A stretch of 64,000 nt of DNA from Paenisporosarcina sp. FSL H8-0542 (GCF_038632915.1 NZ_CP152050.1:1891001-1955000); one strand, 5' to 3'. Shown: positions 9,145 through 17,444, counted from the first letter of the stretch. Notes: a model not told the origin generated them from the sequence alone. Numbers and translations are program-made.

Positions 9145-10335
9145 TCAAATGCTTTCTTTAACATGACCTTTATTTAAAAGGACCGTGACTATAAACATTC
9201 CTATAATTAAAGCGAGCAAGACAAAGAACGTCATTTGATGTGTTCCGCTCCAATCGTATAAAATACCGATTGCCAAAGGAACAAGCCCTCCCATGATAAA
9301 ACCGCCTGTCTGAACCATTGCCGTCCATGCGTTCGCTTCTATTGCATCTGTCGTTTCATCGAGTGGTAGCAGTAATGCAAGCGGGAACAATACACCAAGT
9401 GTAAATCCAAGGAGAATCGCTGCCGGCCAAATCAGTGTCATATTCCCTGTCAATAACAAAACAATTCCAATGGTCCCGATAATGAGCGCGGAATAAATCC
9501 AAAATGATCGGATCGGAAATTTCTCAAGTAGTAAAGGGATGAAAATGTTTGTTACTATTTGTGCGACTGTCAAAACACTGATAACTGAACCAGCTTCAAC
9601 CACATTAAATCCTAGTTCACTCGCTGCAGATGCAAGCCATGTCGTCAATGAGAAAAACAATGAAGCTTGAAAACCAAAAAACAATAAAATAAGCCATGCT
9701 CTCGTATTTGTCCACGGCGAACGGAATGATGCTGTCACATTTTCTCGTTCAATCGGAACAGCGATTTCTTTTTCTGGCTTCATGGCAACGACCCAAACCA
9801 AGTATGCCAACAATGCTAACGAAGACCAGAAAGCTAGGGCATACTCCCATTCTTCACCGATCTTGACATATAATATACCGGTTAAACCAGCACTCAATGT
9901 TGCACCAGCACCCATACCTAGTGAATAGATTCCTATAGCTGAAGCAGTACGAGTAGGGAATTTTTCTTTAATTAATGATGATAAAATAGGTCCGATAATT
10001 GCAATGGCAACACCTATTACAAAAGCAGTCACCAATAGTGATACATAGTCATTTAACCATGCACGTAATAAAGTAAGCACACCTATTAAGACGATTAATA
10101 AAGAAATGCCTCTTCTTTGTCCGAACTTATTCAGCCAGTGAACAGCCAATGGAGCGAATAATCCCATACAGATTACGGGAACCGCCGTTAACAAACTTAC
10201 TTCACTGTTCGTCAAATTTAAATCATTACGGATTGTGTCCAGTAATGGCCCGATTGATGTAATAGCAGGTCGTAAATTTAAGGCAATCAAAAAGATGGCA
10301 ATTAATAATGATGTCATTGATTTTTGGGAATTCAT
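9145..10335 (-). CDS. MFS transporter of the CynX/NimT type
   Basis: A 396-residue major facilitator with about 12 hydrophobic segments. It starts SLLIAIFLIALNLRPAITSIGPLL, a hallmark of the CynX/NimT (cyanate permease-like) subfamily, and has LAVHWLNKFGQRRGI as the loop 2-3 motif and GYRSIDT-free, short cytoplasmic loops. Members export small drugs such as 2-nitroimidazole or import cyanate; no cyanase gene is near, so an efflux role is as likely as cyanate uptake. A GAGGGCGGAG stretch precedes the ATG. Divergent from the small hypothetical gene to its right. Confidence 0.85.
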   Translation of the reverse strand: MNSQKSMTSLLIAIFLIALNLRPAITSIGPLLDTIRNDLNLTNSEVSLLTAVPVICMGLFAPLAVHWLNKFGQRRGISLLIVLIGVLTLLRAWLNDYVSLLVTAFVIGVAIAIIGPILSSLIKEKFPTRTASAIGIYSLGMGAGATLSAGLTGILYVKIGEEWEYALAFWSSLALLAYLVWVVAMKPEKEIAVPIERENVTASFRSPWTNTRAWLILLFFGFQASLFFSLTTWLASAASELGFNVVEAGSVISVLTVAQIVTNIFIPLLLEKFPIRSFWIYSALIIGTIGIVLLLTGNMTLIWPAAILLGFTLGVLFPLALLLPLDETTDAIEANAWTAMVQTGGFIMGGLVPLAIGILYDWSGTHQMTFFVLLALIIGMFIVTVLLNKGHVKESI

Positions 10336-10481
10336 AATCTCCGCCCTCTATAATTAAAATAGTTCTCCACCAAGTAAATCATATCAGACGTCCGACCACA
10401 ACTATGAAACTTTGTATCTAGCATGCAAACTTGTGTTCCCTTTTGATAATTTGTACAATAAATGATGAAAGGGTGAATAAA

Positions 10482-10796
10482 TTGAAACTCATTCAATGGA
10501 GTTACACGAAAAGATACCAAGTGAAAGCTATTTTTGATGAATTTCCAAATATGATTCTCGTATTCAGGACGATAGGGTCCTATTATTTTATATTTACTAC
10601 AAAAGGATCGATAGACAATCGATATCCAACTAGAAAAGATTATGTTGAAATGGAACTGTTGGTAAATGAGCAGCTGCAAACGCTGCAATCCTACATAAAT
10701 CGCAAGTCACCACTCGAAATGAAGTGGGTTGACGAATGGTTGCAAAAAAAAGAACTTCCACTTACACAATTGGAAGTCCTTTCTCATAAAGAATAA
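10482..10796 (+). CDS. Small hypothetical protein (104 aa)
   Basis: Not recognised. The most credible start is TTG at 10482, because AAAGGGTGA lies 6 nt upstream; an open frame extends 17 codons further without such a site. The peptide (KLIQWSYTKRYQVKAIFDEF ...) is soluble, with a beta-rich first half (NMILVFRTIGSYYFIFTTKG) and a charged helical second half ending in QLEVLSHKE. Its last 35 bp overlap the 3' end of the convergent GGDEF gene remnant. It may be a real small gene or an overlapping artefact of the region. Confidence 0.45.
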   Translation: MKLIQWSYTKRYQVKAIFDEFPNMILVFRTIGSYYFIFTTKGSIDNRYPTRKDYVEMELLVNEQLQTLQSYINRKSPLEMKWVDEWLQKKELPLTQLEVLSHKE

Positions 10797-11598
10797 TTTG
10801 CTTGCGTCCAAGCGATTTTGCGATGTAAAGCGCTTGGTCTGCACGTTTCAATAAATCTTCCAGTGATTGCTGGATATCATATTCATGCACACCAGCCGAA
10901 AATGATAACGGTACTGGATCCATTCGGTATTTCAACAATTCTTCATTGCAGCAATCTTGTATTGAAAGTAATTGACGGTGAATTTCCTGCGTGTTGCTGT
11001 TTTGAAAAAGAATAATAAATTCTTCTCCCCCCCACCTCGCAACGACATTCAGATCATGAATTTCCCGTCTTAATAGGCTGGCAAAAGTTTGGAGGGCAAT
11101 ATCCCCAAATGTATGCCCGTATTGATCGTTGATGTTCTTGAAATGATCCAGATCCAATATCGCCAAAGTAAAAGACTGTCCGCTCACTTCAAAACGATTT
11201 TGAGCCTTACGGATTTCCTCCACCATTTTCCGTCGATTAAATAGTGACGTTAAGTGATCGGTAATGGAAAGCTCCTTTACTTGTTCGACCAAACGTTCCA
11301 ACTCCTCATGGCTCCTATGAAGCAAAATCTCAATTTCTTTTCGCTCGGTAATATCGATATGTGTCCAATCATGCGCTTTGCGAATCCTCGATTGTCACGC
11401 TCCACCGATTTTCCACGACCCAAAACCCAACGATTTTGGAGATATATGTTCTACTTCTTGTTTTCCGTTATCCAATACCCGGTGCATAAAAATTATTGGT
11501 CCATTCCAAGTCATTTCATGAAAAAGCGTTTCAAACACTTTTTCCATATTACCCATAATACACCAACTATCTAATACACTTATTATAACTGAAAGCAA
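10762..11598 (-). pseudogene. Decayed PAS-GGDEF diguanylate cyclase gene (two frameshifts, truncated N-terminus)
   Basis: The downstream part (about 10762-11370) encodes THIDITERK, a helical linker, and a complete GGDEF domain: SITDHLTSLFNRRK, LDLDHFKNINDQYGH and the active-site form RWGGEEF (GGEEF). The upstream part encodes a PAS-like MEKVFETLFHEMTWNGPIIFMHRVLDNGKQEVEH. Between them the PAS strand YLQNRWVLGRGKSVERD...GFAKRMIG is open only in a second frame, and the first frame meets TGA at 11395-11397. Two nearly compensating indels (about 11445 and 11365) would restore one PAS-GGDEF protein. The N-terminus is also short for a sensor. Sequencing error is the alternative. Confidence 0.7.
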
Positions 11599-11607
11599 AA
11601 ATTAAGG

Positions 11608-12222
11608 CTACCTAATTAAGGTATACCAATCACGTGCATCCTGTATTTCCTTCATTGTCAATTGGTGTCCGTTGTTATACCATTTTTCCTGAACTTTAGC
11701 TCCTTGAACACGTAATACATCAATTAACTCCTGCGTTTCTTTTTGAGGAATAATGGGATCGTTCGTTCCTGCCCCAATAAAAATATGTGCATTCTGTATT
11801 TCTTTAACTGTGTTGTTTCGATATGGCACCATTGCATGGAATAAAATCGCTCGATCGACAATTTTCTCATGTTTCATCAGCAATGTTGCTGCAATATTTG
11901 CTCCATTGGAATAGCCAATAACTGTGACTAGGTCAGTGTTCGGTGCATAATGAGATAAAGCTTCCTTTAGGAACGTATGGAGTTCTTCTGCACGGTCAAA
12001 CAAATCTTTCTCGTCAAAAATACCTTCTGCTAGACGTCGGAAGTATCGTGGCATGCCCCCCTCCAAAACATTTCCACGAACTCCAAGTAAGGATGCTGTC
12101 GGATCGATATGTTTTCCCACATTAATCAAATCATGTTCATTTCCACCTGTACCGTGTAGCAATATCAAGACGTTTTTTTTATTTGTTCCTTCAATAAATA
12201 TGTGTTGATGTGTTTCATTCAT
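11608..12222 (-). CDS. Alpha/beta hydrolase, phospholipase/carboxylesterase type (MhqD-like)
   Basis: A 204-residue serine esterase. The oxyanion-hole strand is VLILLHGTGGNEHDL (about 19-33), the nucleophile elbow is GYSNGA (about 124), the acid is in GAGTNDPIIP (about 165), and the His is in YNNGHQLT (about 186), so the triad is complete. LHGTGGNEHDL is the form seen in B. subtilis MhqD, a hydrolase induced by methyl-hydroquinone stress; that assignment is by resemblance, and no MhqR-type regulator or dioxygenase gene is adjacent. GGAGGGG precedes the ATG. Confidence 0.85.
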   Translation of the reverse strand: MNETHQHIFIEGTNKKNVLILLHGTGGNEHDLINVGKHIDPTASLLGVRGNVLEGGMPRYFRRLAEGIFDEKDLFDRAEELHTFLKEALSHYAPNTDLVTVIGYSNGANIAATLLMKHEKIVDRAILFHAMVPYRNNTVKEIQNAHIFIGAGTNDPIIPQKETQELIDVLRVQGAKVQEKWYNNGHQLTMKEIQDARDWYTLIR

Positions 12223-12346
12223 CGTTATCCCCTCCTTCTTTTTATTTTATCTTGAATTCAAGATATATTCCACTCTTAAAGTTTGAGCATTCTTATACCC
12301 TTTCATGATATAATAGAAGCATTGTGAAAAATAAGGAGGTTCAAAC

Positions 12347-13954
12347 ATGATTGCTGTAAGTAATGTAAGTTTACGCTTCGGAGATCGTAAGCTTTTCGAA
12401 GACGTCAATATAAAATTCAACCCAGGTAACTGTTACGGATTAATTGGTGCTAACGGTGCGGGGAAATCAACTTTTATTAAAATCTTATCAGGTGACATTG
12501 ATACACAAGAAGGTAATGTCATCATGAACCCGAACGAACGTATGGCTGTCCTAAAACAAAATCACTTCGAATATGAAGAGTATCCTGTTTTGGAAACAGT
12601 TATGATGGGTCATAAACGTTTGTATGAAGTCATGAATGAAAAGAATGCCATCTATATGAAAGAAGATTTCTCTGATGAAGATGGCATGCGTGCTGCTGAA
12701 CTTGAAGGTGAGTTTGCTGACATGAACGGATGGGAAGCTGAATCTGAAGCGGCTATCCTTCTTCAAGGTTTGGGAATTGGTGAAGAATTCCACACGAAAA
12801 AAATGGCAGATTTAACTGGTTCTGAAAAAGTGAAAGTGCTATTGGCACAAGCTCTATTCGGCAAACCTGATGTACTTTTACTCGATGAGCCTACTAACCA
12901 TCTGGACTTAAAAGCGATTCAATGGTTGGAAGAATTCCTAATCAACTTTGAAAACACTGTTATCGTCGTTTCCCATGACCGTCACTTCCTTAATAAAGTT
13001 TGTACACATATTGCCGATCTTGATTTCGGTAAAATTCAAGTGTATGTCGGAAACTATGATTTCTGGTATGAGTCAAGCCAATTGGCATTAAAAATGTCTC
13101 AAGATCAGAACAGTAAAAAAGAAGAGAAAATCAAAGAACTTCAAGCGTTCATTGCACGATTTAGTGCCAATGCCTCGAAGTCTAAGCAAGCTACTTCTCG
13201 TAAAAAAATGTTGGATAAAATCGAATTGGACGATATCCGACCTTCATCACGTAAGTATCCATATGTAAACTTCCAAATGGGCCGTGACATCGGAAATGAT
13301 GTATTGTCCGTTCAAGATATTACAATGGAACATGAAGGCCAAACATTATTTAAAAACATTCATTTCTCCGTAAATAAAGATGACAAAATCATCTTGATCG
13401 GTGATCCAATTGCAAAATCTTCTTTACTACGTGTATTGGCTGAAGAAGTGCAACCTGTTGAAGGTTCAATTCGTTGGGGTGTCACAACTACTCGTTCATA
13501 CTTCCCTATCGACTACAGTGAATACTTCACTGGAAAAGAAAATTCTTTAGTTGATTGGTTACGCCAATATTCTCCAGATGACGAAAGCGAAACTTTCTTA
13601 CGAGGGTTCCTTGGACGCATGTTGTTCTCTGGCGAAGAAGTAAAGAAAAAACCTGCTGTACTATCAGGTGGAGAAAAAGTTCGTTGTATGCTTTCTAAAA
13701 TGATGTTAGCCAACGCTAACGTTTTACTGTTGGATGAACCGACTAACCACTTAGACTTGGAATCAATTCAAGCACTGAACAATGGATTAATTGCTTTCAA
13801 AGGCGCAATGATTTTCACTTCTCATGACCATCAGTTCATTCAAACAATTGCTAATCGTGTAATTGAAATCATGCCTGATGGATCAATTTTGGATAAACAA
13901 TTATCATTTGATGAATTTTTAGAGTGGAAAGAAGCACAAGGAATTAAATCATAA
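12347..13954 (+). CDS. ykpA: ABC-F family ATPase (YkpA/YbiT subfamily)
   Basis: A ribosome-associated ABC-F ATPase of 535 residues with two nucleotide-binding domains and no membrane segment. First domain: Walker A GANGAGKST (34-42), a subfamily-typical degenerate signature LTGSEKVKVLL (about 159), Walker B VLLLDEPTNHLD, and SHDRHFLNKV. Second domain: signature LSGGEKVRCM and Walker B VLLLDEPTNHLDLES are intact, but the P-loop reads IGDPIAKSS (about 351-359), one residue shorter than GxxxxGK[ST] and lacking the Gly before Lys. ABC-F proteins act on stalled ribosomes or the E site. GGAGG precedes the ATG. Monocistronic with a shared terminator. Confidence 0.9.
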   Translation: MIAVSNVSLRFGDRKLFEDVNIKFNPGNCYGLIGANGAGKSTFIKILSGDIDTQEGNVIMNPNERMAVLKQNHFEYEEYPVLETVMMGHKRLYEVMNEKNAIYMKEDFSDEDGMRAAELEGEFADMNGWEAESEAAILLQGLGIGEEFHTKKMADLTGSEKVKVLLAQALFGKPDVLLLDEPTNHLDLKAIQWLEEFLINFENTVIVVSHDRHFLNKVCTHIADLDFGKIQVYVGNYDFWYESSQLALKMSQDQNSKKEEKIKELQAFIARFSANASKSKQATSRKKMLDKIELDDIRPSSRKYPYVNFQMGRDIGNDVLSVQDITMEHEGQTLFKNIHFSVNKDDKIILIGDPIAKSSLLRVLAEEVQPVEGSIRWGVTTTRSYFPIDYSEYFTGKENSLVDWLRQYSPDDESETFLRGFLGRMLFSGEEVKKKPAVLSGGEKVRCMLSKMMLANANVLLLDEPTNHLDLESIQALNNGLIAFKGAMIFTSHDHQFIQTIANRVIEIMPDGSILDKQLSFDEFLEWKEAQGIKS

Positions 13955-13961
13955 TACAGAT

Positions 13962-13995
13962 AAAAGTGCGAAGGAATTTCTCCTTCGCACTTTTT
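13962..13995. terminator. Bidirectional terminator between the ABC-F gene and the DUF1232 gene
   Basis: AAAAGTGCGAAGGA / TCCTTCGCACTTTTT, a 14-bp stem with a 5-nt loop and A/T runs on both sides, serving both convergent genes. Confidence 0.9.
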
Positions 13996-14479
13996 AATTT
14001 GATTTTTTTATAAATCGACCAAGTAATGATCGTGCAGGTAATTTACCGAGCAGTCCATCGCTGGTTTCGGAAATTTTTTTCAAGGCATCCAGTAACTTTT
14101 GATCACCAACCCAGTGCTCTTCCAGTATTTCAGGAGAAAATTTATTCAATAGTAAATTTACAACGAACGTGGCCACTATGATGTCATCAATAAATCCACC
14201 TGGCCCAATCAAACCTTCAGGTATTACATCAATTGGTGCAATAAAATACAAAATCCCACTTCCGATTAAAGCTTTGCTTTTCCCGTCAATGCGTTGATCC
14301 AGCATGGATTTTGTGAGCAAATGAAACAAATCAGGTGCAAATAATAAATACGGCGCAAATTTACTCGCACCACCTGAGCGTGTTGCTAAAAATGTGGTAA
14401 TTTTTTCGCGTAATTTTTCATAAAAGTCCTGTTGTTTTCTTGGTGTAGGCAGTTCATGTTTCAGTTCATATTGTGTCAT
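13994..14479 (-). CDS. YkvA family protein (DUF1232)
   Basis: A 161-residue protein with the DUF1232 core ALIGSGILYFIAPIDVIPEGL (split here as ILYFIAPIDVIPEG and GPGGFIDDIIVATFVVNLLL), a short membrane-associated helical hairpin of unknown function found across bacteria. The start at 14479 is chosen because AAGGAGA lies 6 nt upstream. The C-terminus (GLLGKLPARSLLGRFIKKSN) is basic and amphipathic. Divergent from the lipoprotein gene at 14587. No specific role can be assigned. Confidence 0.82.
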   Translation of the reverse strand: MTQYELKHELPTPRKQQDFYEKLREKITTFLATRSGGASKFAPYLLFAPDLFHLLTKSMLDQRIDGKSKALIGSGILYFIAPIDVIPEGLIGPGGFIDDIIVATFVVNLLLNKFSPEILEEHWVGDQKLLDALKKISETSDGLLGKLPARSLLGRFIKKSN

Positions 14480-14526
14480 GATCATTCTCCTTCCATACCA
14501 GTTACTATACCAAAAAAACAGAAGGT

Positions 14527-14553
14527 TGAAACGTTTCGACCCTTTCAAACGTC
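14527..14553 (+). promoter_or_regulatory. Candidate ECF sigma promoter (TGAAAC-N17-CGTC) for the lipoprotein gene
   Basis: TGAAAC at 14527-14532, 17-bp spacer, CGTC at 14550-14553, 34 bp ahead of the lipoprotein start. This matches the sigma-M/W/X-type consensus used for envelope-stress genes in Bacillus. No good sigma-A pair was seen at a better spacing. Confidence 0.45.
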
Positions 14554-14586
14554 TACTGTATAAATTACTTAGAGGAGGTCCATGAT

Positions 14587-15252
14587 ATGTCAGCATTCAA
14601 ATTTCCCATAGTTTTGGTGTTAATGCTCCTATTAAGTGCTTGTAGTGAAAAATCTACAGATGACTCCCCTATTGTCACCGGTACTCCATCAGACGAAATT
14701 CGAGAAGAAGTTCCTCAGACCGAAGATTCTGCTGAAGAAAAAATCGATCTAAAACGATTTTTCATGAAGGATGGATCTGTTGCAAAATATTTAGGTGACG
14801 GCAACGAATATGCCAGTTATCAGGCACGCACTCAATGGCACAATGATAATACAGTATCAATATATGAGGATAACGGTGGCACAGTCGTAATCCGCACTTA
14901 TCGAATTACAGAGGATTCGATTCATTTAATTAAAGAGCAGGCTGAGTATTATGAAACATACTCTCCTACCGATGAAGAACTGCAGTCGTTACCAATCATT
15001 TCCACAATTCTTCAAACACCAATTGAACCAGGAACAACGTTTGATGAATGGACAGTCGTAAGTATTGACCAAACACTTGAGACGCCATACACAACGTTTG
15101 ACGATGTCATTGTGTTAGAGAAAACGGACGAAAGTGGTGCGGTCCAACGTAAATATTTTGTTCAAGATTTCGGTGAAATCAAACGGGAATTTATCATGCA
15201 GGACAACGATACAGAATTCAGCGTGACTTCTACGCTTGAGTCTATAGACTGA
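14587..15252 (+). CDS. Lipoprotein of unknown function
   Basis: A 221-residue secreted lipoprotein: a hydrophobic signal (FPIVLVLMLLLSAC) ends in the lipobox LLSAC with the modified Cys at about residue 19, followed by a Ser/Thr/Asp/Glu-rich linker. The mature part alternates beta-strand-like segments (GTVVIRTYRITEDSIHL, YTTFDDVIVLEKTDE, RKYFVQDFGEIKREFI), resembling DUF-type lipoproteins with a repeated beta-sheet fold; I do not recognise the family firmly. AGAGGAGG precedes the ATG. An ECF-type promoter lies upstream, consistent with envelope stress. Confidence 0.72.
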   Translation: MSAFKFPIVLVLMLLLSACSEKSTDDSPIVTGTPSDEIREEVPQTEDSAEEKIDLKRFFMKDGSVAKYLGDGNEYASYQARTQWHNDNTVSIYEDNGGTVVIRTYRITEDSIHLIKEQAEYYETYSPTDEELQSLPIISTILQTPIEPGTTFDEWTVVSIDQTLETPYTTFDDVIVLEKTDESGAVQRKYFVQDFGEIKREFIMQDNDTEFSVTSTLESID

Positions 15253-15272
15253 TTCATGCTGGATTTTATATA

Positions 15273-15361
15273 AGGCTTTGTTAAATGTTATGGTTGTTTA
15301 TCGTACATTTGCGCTTGCCGCATGAGCCAACAAGTATGAAAACCACATACTTGCAGTCTCA
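15273..15361 (-). repeat. Family B intergenic repeat, copy 3 (full form with hairpin)
   Basis: Read on the minus strand it has TGAGnCn...AAGTATG, a 7-nt loop, CATACTTG...GGCTCA (hairpin, 15323-15361), then GCGG and the core (15300-15314), ending in AAAGCCT. This is one of three near-complete copies of about 90-100 bp. Confidence 0.75.
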
Positions 15362-15483
15362 TTCTTCGAAAGATCTGATCCAGCGGTTACTCGTCGCAAA
15401 TGAAATCTTCGTTTTATTTTAATATCGACAACATTAATTAATATGGTGTTCGATAATCTGTTAATCATATTGTTAATAGTAAA

Positions 15484-15735
15484 GGAGTGCCACTACTGCG
15501 GTAAAACCCCGCAGTGAGTACAAAGGAACGAAGGCTAATAACGCCACCTCCCTGCTCCTGCGGTTACTCGTCGCAAAGAATAAGACTGCTCCTGCGGTTA
15601 CTCGTCGCAAAGAATAAGACTGCTCCTGCGGTTACTCGTCAGAAAATGCAATTTTGTGGCAACGCCTTCGCGACCAACATCCTGTTGGCCCGAGGAGGCT
15701 TGCTAGTTCGTCCGCGGAAAGGGCACAGATTCCAT
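15484..15735 (+). repeat. Composite of family A repeat halves flanking tandem 34-bp family C repeats
   Basis: The left part (from 15484, ACTGCGG...CCCCGCAGTGAG) and the right part (to 15735, GAGGAGGCTTGC...CCGCGGAAAGGGCACAG) match the two halves of the family A element at 21.64 kb. Between them lie two perfect 34-bp units (15552-15585, 15586-15619) and a partial third (15620-15644), each starting CTGCTCCTGCGGTTACTCGT. A related unit occurs at 15372-15390. No gene is credible here; the 80-codon frame from 15514 is made of these repeats. Confidence 0.75.
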
Positions 15736-15785
15736 TTTTTAAGAAATCAACCGTGAAAGTTATCAAAGACATAAACAAAAAAAGA

Positions 15786-15814
15786 AGAGGCAATCCGATT
15801 TCGGAAGCCTCTTT
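15786..15814 (-). terminator. Terminator of the cold-shock gene at 15.8 kb
   Basis: Minus-strand AGAGGCTTCC / GGATTGCCTCT hairpin with flanking T-rich sequence (CTTCTTTTTTTG), 12 bp past the stop. Confidence 0.78.
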
Positions 15815-15826
15815 TACATTGTTAAA

Positions 15827-16027
15827 TTAAACTTTAGTTACATTAGCAGCTTGTGGTCCGCGGTTGCCATCGACAACTTCGAACTCAACTTTTTGGCCTT
15901 CATCAAGTGTTTTGAAGCCATCTCCTTGGATTGCTGAGAAATGAACGAACACATCGTTTTCTCCCTCAATTTCAATGAAACCGAAACCTTTTTCTGAATT
16001 GAACCATTTTACTGTACCTTGTTTCAT
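15827..16027 (-). CDS. Cold-shock protein (CspA/CspB family)
   Basis: A 66-residue OB-fold RNA chaperone: [19 protein letters not shown] holds RNP1 (KGFGFIE), and DVFVHFSAI holds RNP2; it ends [13 protein letters not shown]. The start at 16027 has GGAGG 8 nt upstream; in-frame codons further up are leader. The mRNA leader from the promoter at 16179-16206 is about 145 nt, the long untranslated leader typical of cold-inducible csp genes. A second csp gene lies at 62.4 kb. Which B. subtilis csp it matches cannot be fixed by eye. Confidence 0.95.
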   Translation of the reverse strand: MKQGTVKWFNSEKGFGFIEIEGENDVFVHFSAIQGDGFKTLDEGQKVEFEVVDGNRGPQAANVTKV

Positions 16028-16170
16028 GAACAAAACCTCCAAAAAAATAAAGTTAACAATCGTGATTATTTGTTGTAAACCTAAAAAACCACACATTCAA
16101 CAGTACCAGCAAACGCCAATCACTACTGAAAATATGTGAGTTCAGGTCTCCGGTAAAACAATTTCAATTG
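16028..16170 (-). promoter_or_regulatory. Long 5' leader of the cold-shock gene
   Basis: About 145 nt lie between the inferred transcription start and the ATG, with no other gene. Long leaders of csp mRNAs refold with temperature in studied bacteria; that this one does so is inference. Confidence 0.45.
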
Positions 16171-16178
16171 TTAAGAAT

Positions 16179-16206
16179 ATTATATCATTTGCCCAACATC
16201 TGTCAA
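16179..16206 (-). promoter_or_regulatory. Strong sigma-A promoter of the cold-shock gene
   Basis: Minus strand TTGACA (16206-16201), 16-bp spacer, TATAAT (16184-16179): both hexamers are perfect. Confidence 0.85.
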
Positions 16207-16242
16207 TTTTATTCTTTGTATTTTCATAGCTTTTTATGTCAT

Positions 16243-16536
16243 TTACATTTGTTTAGGAATCCCATTAATGAGCCACAAAACGCCATGATACACTTGTAAA
16301 TCATCATCACACGCTTCGCAAAATTCCTGTTCGTCTTCTGTCCAGAAAGCCCAACAAGCTCCTTTTTGACTCGCTTCATTTGGATAAGATTTCCTGAGTT
16401 TTTCAAGCAGGGAAATCAAAAAAATACTCGCTTCCGCTTCATTCACAAACACCTTTTTTTCAATGATGGTTGCTTCCCAGCCTGAGAACATCCACCATGG
16501 TTCGTAGCCAGCTTTCATATAGATGATTTCATTCAT
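16243..16536 (-). CDS. DUF1033 family protein
   Basis: A 97-residue soluble protein with the DUF1033 signature IIYMKAGYEPWWMFSGWE (4-21) and CWAFWTEDEQEFCEACDDDLQ (split by the conserved WTEDE). It is a small acidic protein of Firmicutes with no known function. The start at 16536 has GGATGG 7 nt upstream; the longer frame to 16560 lacks a site. Cysteines at three positions in the C-terminal half may be of note but do not form a clear metal motif. Confidence 0.8.
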   Translation of the reverse strand: MNEIIYMKAGYEPWWMFSGWEATIIEKKVFVNEAEASIFLISLLEKLRKSYPNEASQKGACWAFWTEDEQEFCEACDDDLQVYHGVLWLINGIPKQM

Positions 16537-16708
16537 GATTAATCCATCCTTTTCTTTCAATCCTTAATCTCATTTTAGCAAACGATTTTCTAACGTCTAG
16601 TCATTCGCTCGTTTCTCTTTTCACCCTTTCATTTTTCAATAAACCTTATAACAATTCGAAATGATTGATAACTGGATAAAATTAATATAAGTTTAGTCAT
16701 AACAAGGA

Positions 16709-16734
16709 TGAAACCTTTTGTTGCGCCAACCGTA
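16709..16734 (+). promoter_or_regulatory. Sigma-W-type ECF promoter upstream of xpaC-telA
   Basis: TGAAAC (16709-16714), exactly 16 bp, then CGTA (16731-16734). This is a perfect match to the Bacillus sigma-W consensus, 35 bp before the xpaC start. In B. subtilis, telA-type gene yceH belongs to an ECF-regulated operon. Confidence 0.8.
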
Positions 16735-16769
16735 TGTAATAGATAAGAACTCTTAAGGAGGGTCTCAAC

Positions 16770-17444
16770 ATGAACGATATAAAATATTTTATAACTCGAC
16801 AATTTATCGGTTTCCCTATATTTATAGGTAGCTGGATCGCATTTCAGTCAGGACTAAATTTAAACTTCATGCTTTCTGGCTTATTGGCGATTGGAACATA
16901 TGCTGTCTCCAATCAAATAATCAAAGTCGTTCAATCAAGGTTGATTGTTTCCAAATATGGTTTAACCTTTGCTGAATATCGACATATCAGAATGCAATTA
17001 AAGGAAGCGAAATTTAAACTTAATCAATTAAATGGATACTTCCTGAAAGTTCGCTCCATAAGAGCATTTAAGCAACTTTTTGAAATGAATCGTTTGGCGA
17101 AGCGTATTTTTCAAATTGTCAAAACCAATCCAAAAAAGTTTTATCAAGCAGAGCCATTTTTCTATGCACATCTGGACACTGCAGTGGAACTCACTTCTAA
17201 ATATACTTTACTTGTTTCACAACCAGTTAAAGCAGCAGATGTTCAAATAGCCCTTCAGGACACACGGGCAACTTTGCTGGAACTTAATCAGGTAATGGAA
17301 CAAGACCTTCGACAAGTGTTGTCTTCCGATATTGAACAATTAAAAATGGAACTAGATTTCGCCAAAATCTCACTGAAGAATCATGCATCACCTTTACTAT
17401 TGAAAGGAGAATCACCAGATGACTCAAAATCCATCGACTTCTAA
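16770..17444 (+). CDS. xpaC: XpaC family protein (5-bromo-4-chloroindolyl phosphate hydrolysis protein)
   Basis: A 224-residue protein with two N-terminal membrane helices (FIGFPIFIGSWIAFQSG and FMLSGLLAIGTYAVSNQII), then a long helical cytoplasmic part (EYRHIRMQLKEAKFKLNQLN ...). XpaC proteins are named after a phosphatase-like phenotype, but no hydrolase motif is visible, and the name likely reflects an indirect effect. It overlaps the start of telA by 26 bp, a coupling conserved among Bacillales. AGGAGG precedes the ATG, and the sigma-W-type promoter lies just upstream. Confidence 0.85.
   Translation: MNDIKYFITRQFIGFPIFIGSWIAFQSGLNLNFMLSGLLAIGTYAVSNQIIKVVQSRLIVSKYGLTFAEYRHIRMQLKEAKFKLNQLNGYFLKVRSIRAFKQLFEMNRLAKRIFQIVKTNPKKFYQAEPFFYAHLDTAVELTSKYTLLVSQPVKAADVQIALQDTRATLLELNQVMEQDLRQVLSSDIEQLKMELDFAKISLKNHASPLLLKGESPDDSKSIDF

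Noticed and set aside
10332-10688. Open frame of 118 codons on the minus strand
   Set aside because: It overlaps the better-supported small plus-strand gene and the MFS start region and lacks a ribosome binding site.
15552-15644. CRISPR-like array
   Set aside because: The 34-bp units are directly abutted with no spacers and there are no cas genes nearby.
15514-15756. Open frame of 80 codons on the plus strand
   Set aside because: It is made of family A and C repeat sequence; no ribosome binding site or family resemblance.
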